Assembly (NCBI RefSeq): GCF_029227915.1
Contig: NC_079881.1
Span: 10,825,501-10,889,500, forward strand
Source of the DNA: Hydractinia symbiolongicarpus
Taxonomy: Eukaryota; Cnidaria; Hydrozoa; Anthoathecata; Hydractiniidae
Length of the DNA: 64,000 bases
Direction of reading: 5' to 3'
In this document: one piece after another, positions 1-10,967 of the stretch
How positions within the stretch are numbered: the stretch's first letter is position 1
How the letters are laid out: every line of letters starts with the position of its first letter
The notes under the pieces: generated by a model
Told to the model about the DNA's origin: nothing
What the model saw: only the letters and a program-made list of their open reading frames with translations
The model's database searches: none
Program-made: the position numbers and the translations under genes

Positions 1-472
1 TAACCGCTCAGCCCTGTGTTTTTTTTAAAAAGGTATTATCCATATACGCTGTGCAACACGGTTTAACTATACTAAGCGCTTAGCCCGGTGTCACAATTAA
101 TTTCTTAACTTTCACAAAAACTCATTCCGCAAAATAAAATAATATTGGCCGATTGTTTTTGCTATGACAGGGTAACAACGGTTTGTAAACTCTATTTTAT
201 TTCACGTATTGTTGCAGGAAATTTATTTTTTGAAAAATATCTTACATTCGCAACACTATAATGGTGCATGCGCTTCACTTGATTTACGACATACTGTATA
301 CCTGTACTGAAGCGCTTCCCCTGACCGTGTGGCACAGTTCACAGCTCTTATTAAGCGCTCCACAGAGTGTTCAACGCCGGGTCACTCCCCGTATGTTAGT
401 GGGTTGGGGCTAGGTTTTATGGTAAAAAAAATCAGCGGGAGTAAATCTGCCGTAAGTCAATTTCCTAACTAA
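1..472. other. Intergenic, no gene seen
   Basis: No credible coding region. Short G+C-richer motifs built around 'aagcgctt' and 'aaccgc' recur here (near 1-20, 76-95 and 311-320) and resemble the stretch at 9060-9180 next to the Harbinger relic. The sequence may be an eroded repeat, but this is not proven. Confidence 0.4.
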
Positions 473-713
473 GGGGCTGATTACATGGAGAATTTAAGCA
501 CGGGCTAAAATTTCAACTTGGGTAGAGCTAACTAACCGGGCTAGGATTTTCGCCCCGGGGCGGAAATGTCATATAATCGCAAAATCAATTTTAACCGGGG
601 TTGAAAACAATCATGCGCATGTGCTCGATCTCCATGTAATAGCAAAACATTTTTCAGGCCTGCCTCGAGTTGAAATTTCGACCCGGGCTGAAATTCTCCA
701 TGTAATCAGCCCC
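473..713. mobile_element. MITE with ~45-bp terminal inverted repeats, TAA target duplication
   Basis: The left end starts GGGGCTGATTACATGGAGAA and the right end is its reverse complement. The inverted repeats can be followed for about 45 bp with a few mismatches. The 241-bp element is flanked by TAA on both sides (470-472 and 714-716), read as a 3-bp target-site duplication. It has no coding capacity. A 3-bp TWA-type duplication is typical of PIF/Harbinger-derived MITEs, so a Harbinger-type transposase is the likely mobiliser; that assignment is inference. The interior also has a 'ctccatgtaat' motif near 630 that echoes the terminal repeat. Confidence 0.88.
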
Positions 714-716
714 TAA

Positions 717-3700
717 ATGAAACATTTTTTCAAACTTTTTTAAAGTTTTTTTCTTTTTTTTTTTTTGACGTGTGAAAACTCATTACACTACAAAAAATTC
801 GAGGACTCGATCCGCCATCTTTGTTTGGGAAATTTTATAGTTTAAAATACATAAAATATCTGTTGTTACTATAAAATCTAAATTTTTAAAAAGGTAAAAA
901 AACATTTTTTCTGAATTCTTTTTAATAAAATTTTTGTTTGTTTGTTTACAAAATTTAAGTCTCAAAATCCATAAAATTTTTGCTTGATAGACCTTTAAAA
1001 TGCAAGCATTTATAAATATGAAAACAATTTACGTTTATGTTCTGGACGTGCTGACCTCATCAGCGGTCATTGTCCACAGTGTAGAGGTAAAGAAGTACAA
1101 CAAAGAGCAATTTTTTATATAAATTTGGAACAAGACCTTAAAAAGTCGAACTGAAAGCTGGTTAGATTTAAATGGTGTGATTTCTATGCGATTTTTGAAT
1201 GCGAATACCTGTTTTAGTCTTGCGCCTAAATATTAAAAATAAATTCGTCTTTCTACTTTGTTATTTTATGACAAAAATTCGATAAAAAAATTATTTTGCT
1301 TCCAGAAAATAAATATAACTCTTTCTATAATTTACATGATCCTAATCTGATGTTTTTTTTTATGATTTTAGTATTCGATCATCTCTTGCTTATTAGAAGG
1401 CAGAACTAAGAAACTATGTGAGTGGCTGTAAAGAACACAGTTTATATAAAAATCATCCTTGTTGCTTGTCCCGTGAACTTGTCAAAAAGACTAAATGTAT
1501 CAGGGTTTCATAGGTATAATACTCGTTTAGTATAATTCTTTCTAACTCATTTGCACAACGTTGTTCTAAATTTTAACTGAAAATCAGTTTATTACGTTTT
1601 TTGTGTCTCTTATTAATTCCATGACTTACACACAGAATATATACTGCAGATAATAAAAAAAACACAGTCAAATTCTTATATTGATAATACCATTATTCCG
1701 TTATCGGCTAAATGTCGGTGTACTTCATACCCACGAAAAATTCAAGCTACAAAAACAGACGATATATTTATACTGATTTTGTTGTGATCACTTGGGCACG
1801 CTAATCGATCATAGGCCTTATTCTTTTTGTATGAATAACCAAATTAGCAAGCTTTTCACGTCCTTGACATGCTGATGAAGGAACATGAAAGATTAAAGGT
1901 TATGATAGCAGTGGTCATTTTAGAAGTTGTCGTTTTGAGAACGTTACTCTTTTTTTCTTTTAAATACTTCGTAATTATAAAAATACTTCGTTTTATATAT
2001 AATTCTGTATATAATTTTAGAAGAAACCAATTTTGAGATTTTAGAAATAAACATACATTGTGAGAGAAGAAGCCTAGTTAGACCGATCGCCTGTGTTGTT
2101 AAAAAGCCTCTTAATTAATAGAAAAGGTTGTCAAGTGGTTGTATCAGTCATTCGCAAATTTTGTAGATTTCCCAAAACCCTTTGCTCAAAATATCTGTGT
2201 CCATGCACAATTATTTTATTTTTGTTAAATTCTTACGCAAGTCCCAGAATGAATTATTATTCAGTTGTAATTCAAATAAGGAGATTTTCTATAAACAAAA
2301 ATACACGATTATTTTGGAGACACAAAATGAACACATGTCGGAACCAAAATGCATTTTTTTATGAAATATTTCATCTCAATTGACTACGACGTCCCAAATA
2401 GTTTTCCTTAGCGCCAGACCCTGCGTGCACAGGACTTCAACGGCTGTAATATGGCCTTTTACAGCCTAACAAGGGCTATGTACGTGGTTTCACGCGCACA
2501 GATATGTGGCCGTCAGTCTAATATTTTCTTGCTTATATCCAATATTATTTGTACTAAACTTGCTTAGCAATCTTGCAAAGTTCTTGTTGTACGGGCGATA
2601 AATAACCAACGTTTCAAGTGAATGGCGCTATTAAAAGCATGAAAAATGCAAGTATACTTTAAGTCAAAACTATATGCAGGAAACAGAAAGGAATACTTTA
2701 TGGAACGTAATGGTAGATTAGCGTGCCTTACTCGTAGCAGTGAATAAATGCAACCGCTAACAAACAAAAACCTAGCAGTTGATTATCTGGTACAAAACGA
2801 GCGGCTACGATAGAAGCAACAACAAAAAGTGTGAGGTATGAGTGTCTTGTCGCGCGAAGAGTGTGTCCCATTATCAAACTAACGCGAGAGAACAATCAAA
2901 CAAAGCTAAGCTAAAAACAAAATTACTACAAACGAAGTACTCACTGTTTATATACAATTAACTCTTACAAACCACATTGGTAACAGTAAGTGGTAATACT
3001 TCGTTTGTTAAGTAGTATATCATGTGAACTTGTGCATGATAAACAAGGCGAACTTTATCGCCTTGTTCTGATCGTTTAACAAGCCGTTCTTGTAACTGAC
3101 GTGCGTGCGAAAATTTTTGCATGGATATTACAAAAACCCCAGCGTGAAATTCTTAACAAAAGCCTAATTAATATAGCTATAAAAAAATAAACAGAAGCGC
3201 GTGCAAGCAATCACCAACGCACGCAAATCGACGAAAGCGATATGATGCAGTCAGTATGGGAGTAAATACATTGCGTAGCAGCAACATTTATGAACTGGTT
3301 GCTTATCAAAAAATACGTGGAGCTAGCTTTAACAATTTGTGAGTTTTTTTTTAATTTTTATTTATTATTTTATTTATTCGTCTTCTAGACAACATTATTA
3401 TTTTTTGTGTATCTTTACCCATCTGATTTTTCAACTAAGTGATAGTTTGAACTATTAAAATACCTGACTAAAAATTCAAGGCAAACTGCTGTAAAATTGT
3501 CTAAGGATACCATCTTGCATATTTTAAAAATAGTGCCGCGTATTTTTATTTTTATGGTAAATCTTAAAAACAGCTAGCTCGAAGACGTGGAGTGGAATAT
3601 CGGATTGACGGCAACACACAATTAAATTAAATATTTTTTTGAGTTGAGCTCTAAAACGTTAGGAATATATTTAAGAACTACAAACACAACTTTTCTTTTT

Positions 3701-4750
3701 TCCTGAAAATTAGCTTTTTCTGAGGTATTATAAATTTTACTAGATAATCACAAGCTTGGACGACTGCTATCGAATTATTATCCATTCAGAAATAGAAATG
3801 TAAAAACTAGTAACACTTTTTATCGAATTTCGATGGCTGATTAAACAATAATAGACCTTTCCCGAATTTCCTAATTATGCCAAACTCAATTAAAGAGGTC
3901 GATACAAAAATAATTTTTATTCCTAAGTTCCTTAGCAAACGGTAGAACAAATTACCTAATTTCATATTTTTATTCGTTAAGTGCCTCAATTCCGAGCTAA
4001 AAGTTACGGTCAAACCCTTTATATAGCCGAGCTTTCTAAGAATAGCCTCGTTTTCAAAATAATTATTTTCTTTAAATCTGAATAAAAACCAACCAGAATA
4101 TTATATTGCTCTAAAAACTTAATTTTTGCCATTTTGGAAGAGCACATAAGCATTATAAATCTTTGGATGACGTCATAATTATTATAATTTATGATATTCG
4201 GGAAAGGAGTATTGAACACATTTATTAGTAGATAGTGTCTATTGGATGTTTCAATCTGAAAACAAACAAACAAAAGATGTTTACCAAATACATTGCAAAC
4301 AATATTCATGGTGGGACGTTCTTGTGGTGTATGCTGTTGTATTGGTTAAACATATAGTTATTTAATGTACTAGAGCTCAGTTCCATAGAGAAATCCAGTT
4401 GTAGATACTGAAAAAGAAAAGAAAAACAACTAAACACCACTTCTTTTTATCAAAAATCTGCTGTTAATTTCAAATTAACAACACTAAAGGAGTAATGAAA
4501 ATAAAATTTGTTTACGGAAAAAAAACTATAAAAATCACAACTTATTTCTCATAAAAATAACCAGGTCACAGTCATTCTCAATAATATAATATAACCCAGC
4601 GTTAAATTGAATTTAACAATCACCATTCATGTATTGCATAGATCGTCTATATAAACTGAATATCTAAACAAATTACATTTTGTTTTTTCTGTTGAGTTAA
4701 GAAAACTTTATTTTTAAAAAAAATATTAAGCATACGAAACTAAACATTAA
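717..4750. other. Intergenic region upstream of the first receptor gene
   Basis: About 4 kb, strongly AT-rich. Only short open frames (under 100 codons) without recognisable domains are present. The last few hundred bases should contain the promoter and 5' UTR of the channel gene that starts at 4751/4769, but no specific element could be pinned down. Confidence 0.5.
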
Positions 4751-7072
4751 ATGTTATCTGCAGAAATAATGTTATATTTTGGTACGGTTTGCGTGCTCAT
4801 ATTATGTCATTCGGCGACAGCTTTGCTTGAAGAAAGATTAAAAAGTCTGAAATATGAGAAGGATCAAAGGCCTTTTTATGGAAGTACGTTGGAAATTAGT
4901 TTTTCAGTTAAGTCAGGTTTTGGAAACAATTGTACTATGTTTTATGATGGCTGCTATAAAACACTATGCTCACAGAACTTTATAATCTGATAAGACTGGC
5001 AGATAGTGGCACAGGACTGTTCGTTAAAACATTTCTGATTTTTTTAGATGGTTCAGTTAACATTACAGTACAGGTGCATATCTATATGGTAGGACCGATT
5101 GATGAAGAACATTTTGTAAGTTGCATTTAAAATACATCGTCTCTGAGTTTATTTACAAATTAGATTGAGAGGATAGAAAGCCTATAGAAGCAGTAAACTA
5201 ATCTTTTACATTTAGACCTTTGATACTGGCTTTTATTTAAGACAATGGTGGATTGATCCGCGACTTAAACGGAATGATTTTGTGATGTTGCATGCCACTA
5301 CCCTTGACCATCTATTATGGGTACCTGATACGTCGGTACATGATGCTCGATCGTTAACAAGATTCGATGATGCTGTCAGAACAGTTATAAAACCGAGTGG
5401 CGGGGTGTATGTCAGTCGAAGGTAATACATATTGAAAACACTATTTTGACGTAATGAATAAAAAGTTCCCTCTATGATAATACTTGTCACACGGAGTGAT
5501 GTCGTGCTTAAACGCATGAAATCGCGGAGAGATCGGGTTAAGGACTAGTTTTGTGTTATATCTATGATCTTTTACTATCAGAGAACATTCTGGCTTTTAG
5601 GTTATCAACAAAAACACATTGTAACATGGATCTAAGTTTCTACCCTATGGATACCCAAACGTGTGAGCTCATCTTTGAGAGTTGTAGGTTGTTATGTTTC
5701 TTTCTGCAATCAGAAGTCATATAAAACGGGTTGTTTATTTTGTGTATCTATGATTATTACAAGAAAAATTGAATTTTAGCGGTATTATTGTTTGCAGAGA
5801 GTACTGGATGTATATTTTAGATGCATTTACAACAAACGAAATGGATATCTCTTGGCACCACGTACCAGTGGTAAAAGGTGACCTCTTATCTCTGGATGGC
5901 TATGAGTTGGTTAAGATAACAACACTCACCAGAATGAAGCCATCACTAATTGGAAGTAATGTGTTTCTCCTATTTATATAAATTTAACCCTACTAAACCT
6001 GGGGAGGGAAAGCGCAAACTACCTGCAGCAGCTTTAATACCTCGTAACTCCTTTTTTCTTCCTGAAATTTTTTTTAACAACGAACTATAATATATTTTAT
6101 TTTTCAGAGTCTAGTGATTCTGCATTCCAGCAATAGCAAATTTTGTCCTGAAAGACAATATAAAAAGAGACCCATTTGTTCTGCAATAAACTTCAGATAA
6201 GAATCAGATTTTACAACTTGCAACTGTTTTCACTCATGATGTCCCTGGTAACGTTGTTACAAGAAAACATAAAACCTATTTATTTACATAAAATTTCCCT
6301 TTTAGCATTTTTTCTTTAGATGCAACGGTGCACTTTAAATTATTGGTCGCACAGTTTACTGTAAAAAGAACCTTCATTTATCATGTATATAGAACTTATA
6401 TTCCATCTCTGTTATTATTAATCTTTACATTTGGAACATTTTGGGTTCCCGGCACAGCTGTCCCAGCTCGTATGGGAATGATTGTTACAAGTTTTCTTGC
6501 GAATGTTTTCATCTTACAAGCAGTGAGTGAAGAAACAGTAAAAGTTTCCTACACAACACCAATGCAAATGTTTCTTGTTGTCAATATCACATTGATTGTT
6601 CTTGCATTAATTGAATATTTATTTATTCTGCATGGAAAGGTAATTGCTTGTTTTGTTGTTTTTTTGTTTTTTTGATATTGTTATTGTTGTTGTTGTCCTT
6701 GTGATGTTGTTGTTGCTATTTTTGTGGTTGCAGTTGTTGTTGTTGTTGTTGACTATCTTTTTCCTACTACTACCATTGAATATCTTTTTGTTGTATTTCT
6801 TTTTTATTTCTGTTTGGTAGGAAAAAACATCACAAACCACTACCATTTTAAACACAGCTTGTAGCCCGGAAGAACCACACAAGACCTTTAAACTTGACCA
6901 AAGTGCATCTGACAATGAAATACAATCAACTGGGAATGGAAAGGAGGAGCATGTCCGTCTCCATGAAATGCAAAAGGTTCATGTCGTGGATAAAATGTCA
7001 CGGATTCTTTTTCCTCTAACATACATCGTTTTCTTCGCAGTTTATTTTGGATACTACACTTACGCAAGTTAA
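4751..7072 (+). CDS. Cys-loop ligand-gated ion channel subunit, copy A (anion-channel type)
   Basis: Spliced gene, 7 exons: 4751-4883, 5048-5115, 5216-5421, 5601-5683, 5821-5955, 6320-6639, 6821-7072; all junctions GT-AG and in phase, giving 398 aa. An N-terminal signal peptide is followed by the extracellular ligand-binding domain, with 'LRQWW.DPRL', 'LLWVPDTSV' and a 13-residue Cys-loop (C...FYPMDTQT.C), then 'YAFTTNEMDISW'. Four membrane helices follow: M1 'YIPSLLLLIFTFGTFW', M2 starting 'VPARMGM', M3 'MFLVVNITLIVLALIEYL' and a C-terminal M4. Family knowledge: PAR before M2 marks GABA-A/glycine/GluCl-type anion channels. Glycine-receptor loop-C cysteines are absent, so it is more GABA-A-like. 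Subunit of a pentameric plasma-membrane receptor; ligand unknown. The paralog downstream starts at the Met equivalent to 4769, so translation may begin there (392 aa). The M3-M4 loop is short. Confidence 0.9.
6640..6820 (+). repeat. TTG-rich low-complexity tract in intron 6 of channel gene A
   Basis: The intron between the M3 exon and the last exon is rich in TTG/TTGTT units ('ttgttattgttgttgttg'). The paralogous intron at 16307-16924 carries a much longer tract of the same composition, so the repeat probably predates the gene duplication. Confidence 0.7.
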
Positions 7073-7869
7073 AAAGTGAAGTTTTACTGTGGTAAGATTT
7101 GCGAAATGACATGACTGGATTTGTAAATTGCTTTTTCAACTACTTGCCGATGAAGCGATTTGAGCTTCATGTTGGTTGTGAAATAAGGCTAGCGCAACAA
7201 GAAAAGAAAGGTCGCTTTTGTAGTACGGCCAAAACATGCACACGAACAAAAGAAAGCTTAAATGGCGTTTCCCATAAAGACATTATACTTTGGCTTATTT
7301 ATAGTATTAACGTCTAGTTTATGCATAAAATTTCATTTGCTAAATTCACATTAGGAAGTACTTTTACACACAACACCCAGCATTGGCGTTTTTTGTTTAC
7401 ATTCAAAATTAATATAACTGAAACATTTGTTTAGTTTATTCTATATTTTGATTCTGTACGAGTTCAGATTACATACGTTATAATGCAGCCTCCATGTATG
7501 GTGAAATCACACAGCTGCAGGACATTTTCTTTACTTTAAATTAGCTTAAAATGTTTGCATCTACAATTATTGCCAGGTGGTTACAAAAAAAAGTACGTTG
7601 CACTCTGACTGTAACAATCTTCCATGTATATATTTGTGAATTAACGAAAGAAAAATTAGTAGGCAGGTGTTACAATATTCTTTTCATATTTTTCGTGTAT
7701 TTACCAAAAAAATATTAAAAGAATAACAAAAGAATATTTAACTGAATATTCTTTGTGATTATTCTTCTGTGTATATCGGCCTTTACCCACATGAAATGAA
7801 AAGCTGCGAAAGAAATTTCAGTTATTGTTGAGTAAAGCCGGAGTAAACACAGTGTTTTTTAAATAAAAA
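7073..7869. other. Intergenic, 3' flank of channel gene A
   Basis: No gene is recognised. It contains the 3' UTR of the upstream gene and probably the left flank of the Harbinger element. I could not identify its terminal inverted repeat. Confidence 0.4.
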
Positions 7870-8969
7870 ATGACGAGCAATGGTAATCCAAACTCTTTTC
7901 AAAATTATTTACGTGGAATAAAAGCAGCAGAAAATGTAGAAGTTAGATATGATAGAGACGTGGAGAAAGGGTGAGTTATAAACATTTTTTTTCTACGGAT
8001 AGATCTTCAAAAACTTTTTAACGCTACAAAATTTCACCGTTAGGTTACATGAAACATATGGTAATGAGGGGTATGGGAGAGATCCTGAGGAGCATGGAAC
8101 TGCTGAATATAATGGAACATCAACAATATTGACTGAAACAGTTACCATTTCATCGAAAAACATTAAGAAACGAGGGAGACCGAAAAAGTCGGACGATCAC
8201 AAGAGCTGGGAAGATGATGAAATTGCTGTTCTCATTGAGATATGGTCCCAATTTGAAAATCCATACAATACTAAACATAAAAAGTACTTTAACAGAGAAG
8301 AGCGACAGAAAAGCATGGAAGCAATCGAAAAAGCTCTCAATGATCAAAGCATCACGTCTACTACAAAGCAAGTTAACCGATCTGAAGAATTACTATGGTG
8401 CTCAAAAGAGAATGTGTAAATGTTCCAAAGCAAGTGGCTGTGGCACGGACGATGTTTACGTTAGTCAATGGAAGTTTTTCGAAAACCTTTCTTTTCTGAA
8501 TGATGCATTCACACCACGGCGAACCCATAGTAGCGCAGATGGTTCAGGATCCTATAAAGTCACAAGACCACCATCAGCGAAGTCAGCACGCAAAATAGGT
8601 GATGCGCAAGTTGAAAATGCGAACAAAATAATGGAATCAGCTGCATCTACTTTGGAGAAATTTGTTGCATCTTGGGAAAGTAATAATGCGCAGCAAAGAC
8701 CTTCGCAAAAAATTTACGCAGAGAAAAGTGATGATGAAATATATTGTGAGATGCTGCACAGACTACTAACACAGGTTTCTGATGGTGATGACAAGGATTA
8801 TATAAAGCTGCAGATTCATCAATTGGTAATTAGCACCAAGCAAAATACCATGCAGTCACAACCCCTACAATTGAACCGCATGATGTCCCATCGCTATGGC
8901 ATGTATGCGTCTAGAACATCATCTCCGGCTCTCAACTCACCTCGCTTAAAAAATTCTGGGCGCTTATAA
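7870..8969 (+). pseudogene. Harbinger transposon Myb/SANT-like DNA-binding protein, frameshifted
   Basis: Exon 1 is 7870-7970, starting MTSNGNPNSF. A short GT-AG intron (7971-8043) leads to exon 2 at 8044, in frame. The protein has an AT-hook-like KKRGRPKK followed by a Myb/SANT-like trihelix segment ('SWEDDEIAVLIEIWSQF'), as in the second protein of PIF/Harbinger transposons, which assists transposase binding and nuclear import. Near 8350-8375 the similarity jumps to another frame: the first frame stops at 8417-8419 while the family-like sequence continues as 'LTDLKNYYGAQKRM' and 'SGCGTDDVYVSQWKFF' to a stop at 8967-8969. I read this as a frameshift in an otherwise well-kept ORF. It converges with the nuclease relic on the minus strand. 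Confidence 0.72.
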
Positions 8970-9039
8970 ATTTTTTCTAATTTTGTACAAATAAAAACAA
9001 CGGTAATTTTCATTTGTTTTTTTAACAAAAGATGTTTTA

Positions 9040-9184
9040 GGGTTCTCAATATAAGAAAGTTAAACTTTCAAATAAGCGCCCAGTTTCTCAAGGTAGTTTT
9101 CGATTAAGCGCTCCCTTTTATCAGGTGTCCGCTTATTCGAGGCGGCCGCTTAAAAAATGCTGGGCGGTTAATCGGATCATTACG
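9040..9184. other. Short spacer between the convergent transposon ORFs
   Basis: G+C-richer than its surroundings, with repeated 'gcgcccag', 'aagcgctc' and 'gcggccgctt' motifs. Similar motifs occur at 1-370. It may be part of the transposon or a nested repeat; unresolved. Confidence 0.35.
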
Positions 9185-10205
9185 GTATGACTAATGGCCT
9201 TTTTTTAAACCACGTGCCACTGCCACGGAATTTGCCCAAGCGCCATAAAATGATCTGCAAAAACGTGTCGCACATATTCCGCTGAATGACTTGCTCTATT
9301 ACTGCGATTAACTGGAAGACTATGCAATACAAAGTCAATAAAACCTCCTTTCCTCCATTCACCTTGAGTAACGGTCCCGTCTTCCATTTCTCGGTTGACA
9401 TGACCATCTGGAGTGTACGAATCTTTGAAAAGATCACGAAGCATGTTGTTTAGTACAAGCGAGCAAAAGTGATAATAGTGGTTTTGTCTGGATTAAGACA
9501 CATTTTTGTCGCAAAAATTCTGTTACGGTTCGCCCATATTCCGAATGCATTCTCCGCAATTCTACGTTTACGGGATAAGCGATAATTAAATATGCGTTTT
9601 GCAAAGTCAAACCGGATTGCTGGTAAGGCTTCAGGCAGTATATTCCTAGAGAAAAAGCATCATCAGCTACAAAAGCGTAAGGCATTCATTGATTTGCGAA
9701 TTGATCGTGATAAAGGGGGTAGTTGATAATGGCAACACCTTTTGTTCTAGAAGATTAAGCTGGTTTCTTTCGAAAGCACTGTGAACGCCATCATAACTGA
9801 TACGACCTTGGCAACCAACATCAACGAATATTAATTTGTAATCATAATTTACAAGCGCATATAACACTATAAAAAATCTTTGTAGTTAAAAAAATCTGAT
9901 CCACAGTAAGCTGGATGAATAATAGCAACATGTTCGCCGTCAGCTTACACAAAAGCACTTTGGAAACTACCAGCGTCGCCTTGTTTCATGTTTGTACTCC
10001 TCCCACTCTTACCTGGTACTTGGAAATTTGAAGTAGATTTCTCTAAACGTATTATATATCCCTGCACAAACAACAGGTATGAACTGTGAAATAGGTGTTT
10101 TATGGATCCGGAATTGATACATTAGACTTTCATGCGACTCGGCAGTGCCCAAGAAACGAAGAGTAATAGCTAATTTTTCTTCAGGGTAAAATTGGCGTTC
10201 TCATC
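9185..10205 (-). pseudogene. PIF/Harbinger DDE nuclease (HARBI1-like), multiply frameshifted
   Basis: Read 5' to 3' on the minus strand, family blocks occur in the expected order but in different frames: 'LAITLRFLGTAESHESL' with 'YQFRIHKTPISQFIP' (about 10185-10060), 'GDAGSFQSAFV', 'HVAIIHPAYCGS', 'YKLIFVDVGCQGRISYDGV' (first catalytic Asp), 'YAFVADDAFSLG' (second Asp), and 'RRIAENAFGIWANRNR' (catalytic Glu, about 9573-9526), then a C-terminal tail to about 9190. The DDE residues are still readable, but several frameshifts make the copy inactive. This is the nuclease of a Harbinger DNA transposon inserted between two channel paralogs. Block coordinates are approximate. Confidence 0.82.
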
Positions 10206-10967
10206 ATTTTTGTTTGCTTGACCAACTTCGGCCCTGCAGGGACGTACACCTTTGAAACCTACGGTGTAACCTTGTTCCCAGAGCCATACAGCCTGGGTTC
10301 GAGGGTGCTCAACAACATGCATACCCATAATGGAACATAGAGGAACGTGGATTCGAGGTGGTAGAAAGAAAGTACTATGCGCCCTTTGTCTAGATGGAAT
10401 TTCTTAATCCGTCACTTACGGTATTTGTTATATAGATTATGAATACTATAGAATAGGAATCATCTTAATGACCTGTGCGAACATTTTATGAATAAAGGTA
10501 AGGTGATTCATGTACCCTTAAGTTTTTTATCTATAGATTCGGATTCAATAGCATTTCCATTACCGTAATTTTAAACATGGAGATAAGGCTCTATGGTTAG
10601 TAGAAAAATGCGAACGAGCAAACACCAGAAATGAAAGATATGTTCTGTAAAATAAGAAGTTCTCGTGATAAAATTGTGCTTTCTATAAATTCCCAAACGT
10701 GTATTAGTTAATCTAATTGTACAGTAAAGTATAATATAGAATCAATAATTCAGCATTGGATTATATTTAGCAGGTTCTTGTGGCCGGTCCAAACGAAATT
10801 GAAGAACGTAAAAATGAATAGGAAAATAAGATACATTTGTGAATTTTTTTGCATTTCTATTAAGAAATGAATAATAAATAGTGAAAAGTAAACTTTGGTT
10901 TATGAATATGTTCGAATACTATATTTTCAAAAACACAGTTTAAAGGTGTCAGACACCATCATCAGTG
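10206..10967. other. Right flank of Harbinger relic and upstream region of channel gene B
   Basis: The 10206-10410 stretch is probably the 5' part of the Harbinger element. The remainder is AT-rich, without a recognised gene, and should hold the promoter of the channel gene starting at 10968. Confidence 0.4.
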
